NCBI GenBank assembly: GCA_009731375.1
Contig: BJOX01000041.1
Span: forward strand, 699,639 to 737,540
Direction: 5' to 3'
Source of the DNA: Paulinella micropora
Lineage: Eukaryota > Cercozoa > Imbricatea > Euglyphida
DNA: 37,902 nucleotides
Shown piece after piece: positions 29,793 to 37,902 of the stretch. Position numbers and translations under genes: made by a program. The notes beneath the pieces were generated by a model, which saw only the letters and a program-made list of their open reading frames with translations, was not told where the DNA came from and did no database searches. The stretch's first letter is position 1; the number at the start of each line of letters is the position of its first letter.

Positions 29793-30590
29793 ATGTCATT
29801 TACGATAAGCAATCTTGAAGACGAAAAGCGCACCCGCAAAAATTTCCTCCTTCGCGTCTCCTCAAGCGATAAAACAGAATCAAAATCCGCTTCTACTCAC
29901 AATGGCCGTTTCGTCGTTGATTTACCAGCAACTGGTCGTAATATTGATATAATCAGTGCTTATGTCGTAAAGAGTATCTCCATTCCAAACGTTTTCCCAA
30001 ACATACCGAGTTATGCCAACACTCTCACATTGATTAAAACAACTGGATCGGCTACAAAAACGGCAATCGTAACAGAAAATCAATACACCATTGATACATT
30101 TATTACCGCCCTTCAAANNNNNNNNNNTTCAGCAATTACCCCTAACTCCGTAGTTATAACTTTGAACTCCGTCAATAAATTGAATTTCGCTTTCACTGGT
30201 GATACGTATGCTTTTGATTACGATAACAGCACTATTAGCGACAAGATAGGACTGACTGCTGATATCTCGGCGGCGGCGAGTAGCACGATGCAATCCATAG
30301 TCAATCTAATCGGTGAAACGGCCGTTTATGTTCATAGCCGTGCTTTAAATCAATCTGGTTTAGTTGAAGCAAATGGTAATTTCTCTGTCGTTGGTAAATG
30401 TAATTTAGATAAGCCCTATGGAGTCCAGTGCTATTTTGAGAGTTCTAATGATGTTGCCGATTATGTGCCATTTAATACAACAAAAAATTTAAGGTCTATT
30501 GATATTGTAATTAGAAATGCGAGTGGCAACGTGCTTGAATGTCCTGTCAATTTTGAAGTTTCAATTCTTCTCAAGGTGTATCATGCTTAA
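29793..30590 (+). CDS. Minor capsid (penton) protein
   Basis: A protein of about 265 residues. The N-terminal half reads RFVVDLPATGRNIDIISAYV then SISIPNVFPNI, the typical opening of PLV and virophage pentons, in which an early strand leads into an IPN-type turn. The rest alternates in beta fashion to VSILLKVYHA. A 10-N gap at 30118-30127 leaves the frame intact but its length is unknown. The ATG follows TTATAATATAGCA. As in other PLVs it lies directly next to the major capsid gene and should form the five-fold vertices. Confidence 0.85.
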   Translation: MSFTISNLEDEKRTRKNFLLRVSSSDKTESKSASTHNGRFVVDLPATGRNIDIISAYVVKSISIPNVFPNIPSYANTLTLIKTTGSATKTAIVTENQYTIDTFITALQXXXXSAITPNSVVITLNSVNKLNFAFTGDTYAFDYDNSTISDKIGLTADISAAASSTMQSIVNLIGETAVYVHSRALNQSGLVEANGNFSVVGKCNLDKPYGVQCYFESSNDVADYVPFNTTKNLRSIDIVIRNASGNVLECPVNFEVSILLKVYHA

Positions 30591-30819
30591 GCAAAAAAAA
30601 GAATACATAGATATAATGACCTACATACAAAATTTAGATATACTATTCACTTTAATCAAAAATATTAACTCACGGCGACGACGACAACATAAAGAGCAAA
30701 TTCCCTGCGGTGCCAATATTGACCAGTTTTACATATATTTGAAGAAAAATCACGCACGTATAACAGAAAAGTTAATCAAGGATAAGGGGTTTGAATACAT
30801 AAAAAAAATGTCAATATAG
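30583..30819 (+). CDS. Small basic protein overlapping the penton stop
   Basis: A 78-residue Lys/Arg-rich protein starting at ATG 30583, which overlaps the penton stop by 8 bases; a longer frame upstream lies inside the penton gene and is discarded. It contains NSRRRRQHKEQIPCG and a helical C-terminus. It ends in TAG. No family is recognised. Confidence 0.5.
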   Translation: MLKQKKEYIDIMTYIQNLDILFTLIKNINSRRRRQHKEQIPCGANIDQFYIYLKKNHARITEKLIKDKGFEYIKKMSI

Positions 30820-30893
30820 AAAAGAAAGTTGATGCGCAAATACAATATTCTATGATATAATATTTTGCCATAAATAAAACCTTCTTTTTTTGT

Positions 30894-32129
30894 TTAAATT
30901 TGGTCTTCAATCCAGTTTAATGAAGCGTAAATGCTCGCCGTTCCACCGCTCTTATTTTGTGCGGATATAGTAAATGTCTTACCTGACCCTATCTTGATAT
31001 TATATTGAGACAAATCAATGTATATAGATGAACCACCAGACAACACATATGTAAATATCACACTTCCACCTGTTCTTGTTGTCCCCGCTGTATCAACCTC
31101 TGCTAACGATGTGTTTGTATCGTAATTCGAATAAGAAGGTGTTCCTCCTAATGTGGTATTAAGAATAATTCTCGCGATACATGTTTTAGTATCTGAATTA
31201 CTTATACACAAATTCTCAAAGTAGATTATGTTGTAATTCGTTTTGCTGTTGAATGTGGCGCGGTTTCTAATAGTAAATATGGCATTCTCGGTTGCTCCTA
31301 TAGTTTTGACATTGTCATACGAATTGGTTATAGCAATAGTCCTATCAATATTCCCCTCAACCGCCAAAAACATACTCGCCGTTTTCATTACAACGGATTG
31401 AAGGGTTGATGAATACGCTTTCGCGTAAATAGCAAACGCCGCCTGATCCAATGATGGAGTGGTGGCAGTGCTCGCGTATTGAATTGAATGAATTATCTCC
31501 ATTCGTCCAGTGCGCGGGTTTTCAATTTTGAATGTAATTTGACCGCTACCCAGATATTGGACGACTATTTCAAACACGTTCAATTTAGTAAAATCAATCG
31601 TGGGGAAGTTTCCCGTATTATTACATTTATCAACATTCCACGCATATTGACTAACCACATTTTCAACACTCCCTGCCGTTCTTACAACAGACATTCCCGA
31701 GTTTGATTGTCTGAAACATAAATTGTCTGCTGGTGTGCCTATGCCGATATCGCAATTAAAGGTAGTCGCGGCGGTAGATGACGGAAACAATGCGGAGAAT
31801 CTAGCAACTAAGCCCATACCACTTCTATATTTTGCTCTTTCGATAGTCGTAATCTGCGCGGTTGAATTACCTGAGGCCGATGTAGTCAAAACCGCCATTG
31901 AATTAGCAGACGATACCACACCGCCATTAGTTTCTGTTTTGTCAAAGAAACGCGTATTAATACCATATGTGAATACATTTTGTAAAACTGGCGACAGAGT
32001 AGCCGTTCGCAATTCTCCGAAGGCCGTTGTTGGTAATGCGTCTCTTATAGCATCCGTTGATAATGAAGAAGAAAATGACGATGTAGTTGATGATGATGTC
32101 GTATTCGTGCTTTGACCAAACAAATTCAT
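30894..32129 (-). CDS. MNLFG protein, probable virion surface or attachment protein
   Basis: A 411-residue protein, Ser/Thr/Asn/Ala-rich and beta-rich throughout. MNLFGQS is the preferred start; an ATG 9 bases upstream is possible. After a Ser/Thr linker it has AFGELRTATLSPVLQNVFTY, a pattern I know from structural and adhesion-type proteins of marine phages and large algal viruses. The MN(I/L)FG start is shared with the gene at 17614-18229. It is divergent from the small gene at 32174 across 44 bases. Attachment is inferred, not shown. Confidence 0.75.
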   Translation of the reverse strand: MNLFGQSTNTTSSSTTSSFSSSLSTDAIRDALPTTAFGELRTATLSPVLQNVFTYGINTRFFDKTETNGGVVSSANSMAVLTTSASGNSTAQITTIERAKYRSGMGLVARFSALFPSSTAATTFNCDIGIGTPADNLCFRQSNSGMSVVRTAGSVENVVSQYAWNVDKCNNTGNFPTIDFTKLNVFEIVVQYLGSGQITFKIENPRTGRMEIIHSIQYASTATTPSLDQAAFAIYAKAYSSTLQSVVMKTASMFLAVEGNIDRTIAITNSYDNVKTIGATENAIFTIRNRATFNSKTNYNIIYFENLCISNSDTKTCIARIILNTTLGGTPSYSNYDTNTSLAEVDTAGTTRTGGSVIFTYVLSGGSSIYIDLSQYNIKIGSGKTFTISAQNKSGGTASIYASLNWIEDQI

Positions 32130-32142
32130 TTTATACATGTAC

Positions 32143-32158
32143 GTCTATTTTTTTCTAG
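32143..32158. promoter_or_regulatory. GTCTATTTTTTTCTAG promoter-like motif, copy 1
   Basis: Its complement CTAGAAAAAAATAGAC lies 14 bases upstream of ATG 32129 (minus). Nearly the same motif with one more A occurs upstream of the recombinase start at 33782-33799. It also lies upstream of the plus-strand gene at 32174. Confidence 0.5.
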
Positions 32159-32173
32159 TAAATAATATAAACC

Positions 32174-32449
32174 ATGTCGGTAATAATACGAGAATTGCCG
32201 AGTGATATAGTTGGGTATATAAGGACATTCGTTTATTCAGAGATGCCCCAGCCAAAGTATGGAGAAGAATTTTGTAATATATGCGGTTTGTCTCGCACAT
32301 TTCAGTCGCACCCTCCAATTATAGCAGGTAATTTTTATGGTGTAGATAGTATTGAGTTTTTCACAATCTGCTCCATTAAATGCTACAGACGAGAGTCTAA
32401 TCTTAGACTAAAATATGGAGAACCGCCTTTAGTCGTTGTTAAGTATTAG
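32174..32449 (+). CDS. Small F-box-like protein with a Cys-pair motif
   Basis: This 91-residue protein begins with IRELPSDIVGYIRTFVY, which resembles the first helices of an F-box, followed by CNICG (Cys34, Cys37) and CSIKC (near residues 67-71), a likely four-Cys zinc site. F-box proteins recruit substrates to SCF ubiquitin ligases; viral examples redirect host proteins for degradation. Here the match is short and the call is tentative. A transcription-factor-like zinc protein is the alternative. The start follows TAATATAAACC. It ends in TAG and converges with the recombinase gene, 8 bases apart. Confidence 0.6.
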   Translation: MSVIIRELPSDIVGYIRTFVYSEMPQPKYGEEFCNICGLSRTFQSHPPIIAGNFYGVDSIEFFTICSIKCYRRESNLRLKYGEPPLVVVKY

Positions 32450-32457
32450 CCTTCTTT

Positions 32458-33762
32458 TTAATTCTCGCGCTTCTTCTTAATGGTGCTTTTTGTTTCCTCT
32501 TCTTGTTTCGCTTCGTTCTTCGTCGCTTCGCCCCTCTTCTCTTTAATAAACGTATTAACAATAACGGCTCCAATCCCGCTTAATTTTCGTAGTTTAGTAT
32601 TTGTAATATTCGGGTTATCATTGTAAATCTGCTCAAGCAATTTATACTTATCCTCTCTACTAGCGCTTTTACCTAATGGTATATAACTACATTCTTCGTC
32701 TCCGTTTTCGCTTTTAATTTCATTAGTATTATTTAAATTCAAATATAAATCTATTTTGCGTCTCAACTCCTCTAATTCTGTTTTAATCCCTTCTGCCTTA
32801 ATTTCTTCAGGGTCGGCCACATTAACCCAACTATAACTAAAACTGGTGAGCATATCGCCGTGCCCCAATACATTTGAAACCCATGTATTAAAATTCTCTA
32901 ATTTCGGATTGGCAAAATTACTATACGACAAACTAGCATATAGTTTTCGCAACATACTGCTTTTCTGCGTGTATTCTGATAGCCAAGGGAAGATTTTGGT
33001 AATCCTTTTATTTAGTTCATTATTCTTTTGTTTATCAAGCACCCCTTCGCTGTTAATAATAACTGCTTTTTTCTTTTTGAAATGGTTTGGTATTGAATTT
33101 ACTTGTTCTATTACAAACTGGGGAGTAAAAAGGACAACAGGCCTCTCAGTCCAATTCTTTTTTTGTCATTCTCTCTTTTTCGCTAGGTTATTCACTCGCA
33201 ACCAACTCGATTTATCTGGTATTAATTCATATGTGTTTTTGTCAAATATTTCCACAGGCCTCGCTCCAATTGCTATCATCAAAGCAAGCAGTTTAAGATA
33301 AGGATCATTACTTAATATCATATCGTTCATTTTAGCCATTACATCACGGACATCAATTTGTATTTTTTGTTCATTTTTGGCTTTGACATCTTTCTTATAT
33401 CCCTCAACGATATCAATTCGCTCGTCTTCATTTAGATTAAAATACTTATCAAGTTTGCTCATTTCATATACTTTTTCGCTTTGGTAAGGCTCTATTGCTT
33501 TCTTTCTCACCTCAGAAAGTCTTTGCCTTCTACTATTCAAATTAGGATACACGATAGCATATTTAGGATATATTACTTTTAGTGCCTCAAGCACCTCTTC
33601 ATCACTAGTTGGTGTGCTAAATAAAGATATAATAGCATTATGAAAGGCTATACTTGGTTTTAATTCGCTATCGTAGAAGTTGGACACCACTTCATAAATT
33701 TTACTTTCGGTAGTAGCAACTCTTAACTGCCTAACAAACTTCTTGTCATCTTCGCTCCACAT
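32458..33762 (-). CDS. Tyrosine recombinase, telomere-resolvase-like, interrupted by UGA
   Basis: One reading frame of 434 codons from ATG 33762 to TAA 32458, broken only by UGA at codon 199 (33166-33168). Catalytic residues in order: Arg168 (IGARPVEIF), Lys195/196 (NNLAKKRE) before the UGA; Arg272 (MLRKLYAS), His301 (VLGHGD) and Tyr310 (SYSW) after it. The His-Tyr spacing of 9 is usual for the superfamily, and the RKLYAS motif resembles TelK/TelN protelomerases more than lambda-type integrases. A stop between Lys and the second Arg would abolish activity unless read through; the next base is C, a leaky context. An integration or end-resolution role is inferred. The C-terminus is Lys/Glu-rich. 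Confidence 0.82.
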
Positions 33763-33781
33763 CTTAGTGTATATAAGACAA

Positions 33782-33799
33782 GTCTATTTTTTTTCTAAG
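33782..33799. promoter_or_regulatory. GTCTATTTTTTTTCTAAG promoter-like motif, copy 2
   Basis: On the minus strand it reads CTTAGAAAAAAAATAGAC, 20 bases upstream of the recombinase ATG at 33762. It matches 32143-32158 almost exactly, suggesting co-regulation of the recombinase and the MNLFG protein. Confidence 0.5.
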
Positions 33800-33860
33800 T
33801 CAAAAATAGAAAATCCGCACACCCGCGCTAGAAACACGCTGAAAATCGTCGTTTGGCGAC

Positions 33861-34125
33861 TTGGACACTTGAGAGTGCTATTAAGCAACCGAGAGAGAGA
33901 AATTCGTCTTAGTATTAATCGTGTCCAAGGTGTCCGACGTCCAACCCCCGCGGGTGAAATTTTTTTAGGTGTATAGTAGATACAACCCCCCTCTCGGAAA
34001 ATTTTCAAAAAGTTAATAAAAGGTTAGACAGGTTGGACAGGTGTAATACTAAGAAGAATTATACAATAAATATAGAAATTTAATAAGCGAAAAGTGTCCA
34101 ACCCTTAAAAAATCTACTTGGACAC
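33861..34125. promoter_or_regulatory. TGTCCAA heptamer cluster, right TIR
   Basis: Exact heptamers (either strand) start at 33861, 33922, 34033, 34095 and 34119, with one-mismatch copies at 33931, 33938 and 34024. The set mirrors the left TIR. Placement between the recombinase gene and the outward TIR gene fits either promoter control or a replication/recombination site. Confidence 0.6.
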
Positions 34126-34249
34126 GGCCAACCATGGGGTTGGCCACCAATAGGAGAAGATATTTTCACTCGCCCTGCTCTTATATTCATCCTCGCGCTT
34201 GCTCATTGAATTACATATTAAGCATACTATACATCGTGTATATATATCA

Positions 34250-34644
34250 ATGAGCACCATCATAGAAGAGATAAAGGCGGTGTTCAACCTCCCTGATCCT
34301 AAACAGCAACGATATCAAAAAAAATATAGAGAAAATAATGGGGAAAAGATCAAAGAACGAAAAAAAATATATAGAGAAGCAAACAGGGATAAATAAACAA
34401 CGACGGGAATATTACAAGAAAAATAAGGATAAGATTCAAGAGCAACAAAAGAAATACAGAGANNNNNNNNNNACCAATCTCTGAAGAACGGAAATTAAAG
34501 AAAAAAACATATATGAAGAAATACGACGAACAGCAAAAGAACCTTAAAAAACAATACGAGAAAAAATACGGAGAAATGGCAGACAATAATATAGATAGAT
34601 GGACTAATTATTTTAACGAAAACAGAAAACCAATCCCTTTTTAA
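34250..34644 (+). CDS. Lys/Glu-rich TIR protein, right copy, frameshifted
   Basis: ATG 34250 follows TATATATATCA. The protein begins MSTIIEEIKAVFNLPDP and continues with YQKKYRENNGEKIKERKK-type units. A stop appears at 34394-34396, but coding sense resumes in another frame (RREYYKKNKDKIQ), consistent with one extra A in the GATAAATAAAC run. A 10-N gap (34463-34472) follows, then the C-terminus (EERKLKKKTYMKKYDEQ to NRKPIPF), nearly identical to the left copy. It faces outward. The N-terminal half differs from the left gene, so the two TIR genes would give proteins with a shared tail and different heads. It is either a pseudogene or carries a sequencing error. Confidence 0.6.
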
Positions 34645-34742
34645 TCATATTAGCAAAAATAATATCGTTATGGCTGAGCCGATGCCACGAATTTTGGTCA
34701 AAAAGGAAATTCTAGAAAATTCTATTTTCGGGAAAACCACCA

Positions 34743-34811
34743 TGCGACAAAATTTCACTTTTTTGTCGCAGTGTCGCAGGAGTTGCGACAGAATTTCACT
34801 TTTTTGTCGCA
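34743..34811. repeat. Two tandem TGCGACA hairpins, right TIR
   Basis: Units at 34743-34770 and 34784-34811 repeat the left-TIR hairpins with 7-bp arms TGCGACA/TGTCGCA. Conservation at both ends of the element argues for function or recent homogenisation. Confidence 0.65.
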
Positions 34812-34929
34812 GTGTCGCAAAAAATATTTTTCTTTTGTATGTTCATGTATCTCCCCTACCCCCCCCCCCCCCCCCCCCCCCCCCCCCNNNNNNNNNNCCG
34901 CCCCCCCTTTCCCCCCATTGTTTGGGGTG

Positions 34930-35340
34930 TGATCATTTATGTTGGATAGACAGGTCTATGTTGTATATTATAAAACAAGCATTAGAAACATAAAAAACAA
35001 CATAGGACACATCAAAAACATACATTCAAATATATCAAAAACATAACCTTGTTTTACAAAAAACGACAAACTGAGCACAATAAGAGAGATTTAGATAAAA
35101 TAACGACAAAAACCATATATACAAAGTATATATACAGTTTTATGGAATAAAATGGTGTTTTTGTCGTTATTTTATCTAAATCTCTCTTATTGTGCTCAGT
35201 TTGTCGTTTTTTATAAAACAATGTTATGTTTTTGATATACTTGAATGTCTGTTTTTGATGTGTCCTGTGTTGTTTTTTATGTTTCTAATGCTTGTTTTAT
35301 AATATACAACATAGACCTGTCTATCCAACATAAATGATCA
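34930..35340. repeat. Right terminal palindrome with T-shaped centre
   Basis: A 411-bp palindrome, the inverted counterpart of 11907-12311. The centre has the same two small palindromes in mirrored order: 8-bp arms with an AAA loop at 35115-35133 and 6-bp arms with a GGA loop at 35138-35152. The outer arm shares two diagnostic bases with the left outer arm and the inner arm with the left inner arm, so the units are orientated alike relative to the ends. Confidence 0.88.
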
Positions 35341-35540
35341 TATATATATATTTCTACATATATTTCTATATATATATCTACCTATCTACCTACCTGCCTG
35401 CCTACCTGCCTACCTACCTGCATACCTACCTACCTACCTACCTACATACCTACCTACCTACCTACCTACCTACCTACCCTCTACCTACCCTACCTACCTA
35501 ACCTATCTACCTGCCTACCTACCTGCCTACCCACCGGTAC
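35341..35540. repeat. TA and CTAC arrays right of the virus
   Basis: A short TA run abuts the viral end, followed by CTAC/CCTG arrays similar to those at 11434-11579. No gene is present. Confidence 0.85.
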
Positions 35541-35662
35541 TACCTAACTACCCACGTGCCAAGCTGCCTTGTCACCTTCACCTGCAGGATGCCTGCATGT
35601 ACCTATCATTTTGCAAGCACCCACTTCTTATAACTTTTCTTTCAATGCGGAGATCAAAAAAG
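35541..35662 (+). repeat. Host direct repeat flanking the virus, right copy
   Basis: This matches 11580-11698 in the same orientation (core AAGCTGCCTTGTCACCTTCA and onward) with about ten differences. After it the sequence differs from that following the left copy. Confidence 0.85.
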
Positions 35663-37902
35663 TTTTGTACATGTATTTTATCTGAGACATGATTTCGACG
35701 AAAGAGAAATGATTTCGAAGAAAAGGAAACAAACTGGCACTGGAGTGACTACATTTGCTTGTTGTTTCTTATAATTCGTTATAGGGTTTAGATTTGTTTG
35801 TGTGTCACAAGATGTGTGTGTGTGTGTGTGAGTGTGTGTGAGTGTGTGTGTGTGTGTGTGTGTGCGTGTGCGTGCGTATGTGTGTGTGTTGTGTGTGTGT
35901 GTGTGTGTGTGTGCGTGTGCGTGCGTGTGTGTGTGTGTGTGTGCGTGTGCGTGTGTGTGAGTGCGTGTGTGTGTGTGTGTGTNNNNNNNNNNNNNNNNNN
36001 NNNNNNNNNNNNNNNNNNNNNNNNNNNNNNNNNNNNNNNNNNNNNNNNNNNNNNNNNNNNNNNNNNNNNNNNNNNNNNNNNNNNNNNNNNNNNNNNNNNN
36101 NNNNNNNNNNNNNNNNNNNNNNNNNNNNNNNNNNNNNNNNNNNNNNNNNNNNNNNNNNNNNNNNNNNNNNNNNNNNNNNNNNNNNNNNNNNNNNNNNNNN
36201 NNNNNNNNNNNNNNNNNNNNNNNNNNNNNNNNNNNNNNNNNNNNNNNNNNNNNNNNNNNNNNNNNNNNNNNNNNNNNNNNNNNNNNNNNNNNNNNNNNNN
36301 NNNNNNNNNNNNNNNNNNNNNNNNNNNNNNNNNNNNNNNNNNNNNNNNNNNNNNNNNNNNNNNNNNNNNNNNNNNNNNNNNNNNNNNNNNNNNNNNNNNN
36401 NNNNNNNNNNNNNNNNNNNNNNNNNNNNNNNNNNNNNNNNNNNNNNNNNNNNNNNNNNNNNNNNNNNNNNNNNNNNNNNNNNNNNNNNNNNNNNNNNNNN
36501 NNNNNNNNNNNNNNNNNNNNNNNNNNNNNNNNNNNNNNNNNNNNNNNNNNNGTGTGTGTGTGTTGTGTGTGTGTGTGTTGTGTGTGTGTGTGTGTGTGGG
36601 GTAGATTGCTCCCCCCTCCCCCCCCCTCCCCCCAACCGTGACGTTACCGCACGTTCGCGACTTTTTAAAAGCTTTAAAACTTTTAAAACTTTCAACCGCT
36701 TTTAAAAGTTTTAACAGTTTTAGAATGTTTTTAAAAACTTTCAAAAGTTAGACTGTAGTTTTGAAAACGTTCAACTTTTAACTTTTACAATCTTTTAAAA
36801 ACTTTTAAAAACTTTTAAAACTTTTAAAATTTTTAAAACTTTCAAAAATTTCATATTGCTTTCGTGTTTGAGCTGTTTGGTAGAACTGTGAAAACACATC
36901 AAGAATTAGAAGAAACAAATGGTAGAGATGACTTATTTGTGTTTTTTTGTGTATGTCCTGAATGATCTGAATTTCAATTTTCTCTTAATTACTGCCTTTT
37001 TTTCTTTTTGCTCAGAAGTGTTTTATTATCTTCAATAGATTCACTAAAAAATGAACTTCATATTGAAATAAACACTACATGTACAAGTCGTAGGAAATAC
37101 AAAAATATATAACATATATAGTCACTATCATAGCCTGGTCTAGAAGATATAATCTAGAATATGTAATATATATAATTGTATATATAACCTAGATAACCAA
37201 CTTACTATGTATATAGCCCCGTCTAGAATTTTTTTAAATTTTTTAAATTTTAAGTTTTGTATATGGTCATTATTATAGCCTGGTCTAAAAGATACATAAT
37301 CTAGAATATGTAATATATATAGGATTATATGTATAACCTAGATAACCAACTTACTGTGTATTTAGCCCAGTCTAGAAATTTTTAAAGTTTTTAAAAATTT
37401 GAGTTTTATTTTTAAAAAACCTAAAATTTAAAAAAATTACAAAACTTCCAAAAGTTTTAAACCTATTCTTTAAATCTTTAAAGTTTTAATATCTTTAAAG
37501 TCTTAAAAAAGTTAAAACTTCCAACAACACCCCCCCTAAAAGTAACGGTTCGGGGGGCAGTGCTTCCACCAAGCCTCTGTGTGTGTGTGTGTGTGTGTGT
37601 GTGTTTGTGTTGTGTGTTGTGTGTGTGTTGTGTGTGTTGTGTGTGTGTTGTGTGTGTGTTGTGTGTGTGTGTGTGTGTGTGTGTGTTGTGTGTGTGTTGT
37701 GTGTGTTGTGTGTGTTGTGTGCGTGTGTTTTGTGTGTTGCGTTGTGTGTGTTGTGTGTGTGTTGTGTGTGTGTGTGTTGTCTGTGTTGTGTCTGTGTTGT
37801 GTCTGTGTTGTGTGTGTTGTGTGTGTGTTGTGTGTGTGTGTTGTGTGTGTGTGTTGTGTGTGTGTGTTGTGTGTGTTGTGTGTGTGTGTTGTGTGTGTGT
37901 GT
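35663..37902. repeat. Host repeats: TG arrays, TTTTAAAA-rich DNA, tandem duplication
   Basis: Contents are a short unique stretch without a gene (35663-35790), TG arrays with a 569-N gap (35983-36551), a C-rich patch, a degenerate CTTTTAAAA-type region (36655-36850), unique AT-rich sequence (36851-37120), a tandem duplication with a period near 144 bp (37121-37247 and 37265-37395, sharing TAGCCTGGTCTA and AACCTAGATAACCAACTTAC), another TTTAAA-rich part, and a TG/TTG array from 37577 to the end. No gene is supported. Confidence 0.8.

Larger units (their letters stand above)
11907..35340. mobile_element. Integrated Polinton-like virus with long terminal inverted repeats
   Basis: The element is bounded by TIRs of 1577 and 1537 bp and holds about 20 genes. 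The hallmark set (double jelly-roll capsid, penton, FtsK/HerA ATPase, AEP-SF3 helicase, tyrosine recombinase) is that of Polinton-like viruses. Absence of protein-primed DNA polymerase and retroviral-type integrase separates it from Mavericks/Polintons, with the caveat of two long gaps (20918-21829 and 24215-25017) and one of 300 N (17817-18116). Compact spacing, start/stop overlaps, low GC and no microsatellites contrast sharply with the host flanks. Confidence 0.93.
33804..35340. repeat. Right terminal inverted repeat
   Basis: The inverted counterpart of 11907-13483. The inner block (33804 to about 34202) and outer block (about 34473-35340) match well, while the middle is diverged. It includes 10-N gaps at 34463-34472 and 34888-34897, the latter inside a poly-C run. 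The inner edge (AAATAGAAAATCC at 33804-33816) mirrors 13471-13483. Confidence 0.9.

Noticed and set aside
33166-33168. UGA reassigned to an amino acid in this element
   Set aside because: Two other genes (ends at 17614 and 27801) use UGA as their natural stop, and no other gene contains an in-frame UGA, so code reassignment is not supported.
11907-35340. Virophage or canonical Polinton identity
   Set aside because: There is no visible protein-primed polymerase B, DDE integrase or adenoviral-type protease, and the capsid and penton motifs look PLV-like. Gaps leave slight doubt.

Overview
The window is eukaryotic nuclear DNA carrying an integrated DNA virus. The outer parts (1-11906 and 35341-37902) are microsatellite-rich host sequence: di-, tri-, tetra- and pentanucleotide arrays, copies of a tRNA-derived repeat, one short DNA transposon with TA-type ends, and short GC-rich coding islands bounded by AG and GT that look like exons of one intron-rich host gene ending at 9653. 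The host species cannot be named from the sequence. Introns plus an integrated polinton-like virus suggest an alga or other protist; this is inference.

The centre (11907-35340, about 23.4 kb including two long assembly gaps of 912 and 803 N) is a Polinton-like virus (PLV). It is AT-rich and bounded by 1.54-1.58 kb terminal inverted repeats (TIRs). Recognisable hallmark genes are an archaeo-eukaryotic primase fused to a superfamily 3 helicase (D5/DUF5906 type), an FtsK/HerA-type packaging ATPase, a double jelly-roll major capsid protein, a single jelly-roll penton protein, a modular fibre with a C-terminal S74-like chaperone region, and a tyrosine recombinase that looks like a telomere resolvase (protelomerase). 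No protein-primed DNA polymerase B, retroviral-type integrase or adenoviral-type protease is visible, so this is not a canonical Polinton/Maverick.

Layout of the virus: left TIR with an outward-facing Lys/Glu-rich gene; a replication block on the plus strand (small charged protein, Cys-rich zinc protein, primase-helicase, unknown protein); a virion attachment block (minus-strand MN(I/L)FG protein, fibre, two-TM protein); a small minus-strand pair including a secreted Cys-rich protein; a morphogenesis block (very large protein, basic Tyr-rich protein, ATPase, two unknown proteins, major capsid, penton, small protein); a second MN(I/L)FG protein; an F-box/zinc-like small protein; the recombinase; and the right TIR with a second outward-facing Lys/Glu-rich gene.

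The most unusual feature is the architecture of the ends. Each TIR terminates in a palindrome of about 405-411 bp whose centre holds two further small palindromes, so one strand could fold into a T shape as parvovirus ITRs do. Inside each TIR is a cluster of TGTCCAA heptamers. Together with a telomere-resolvase-like recombinase and a poxvirus-D5-like primase-helicase, this suggests, but does not prove, a hairpin-telomere style of replication or resolution. This copy appears to be decaying or mis-assembled in places: an in-frame UGA in the recombinase, a frameshift near the capsid C-terminus, a frameshift in the right TIR gene, and no AUG for the fibre.
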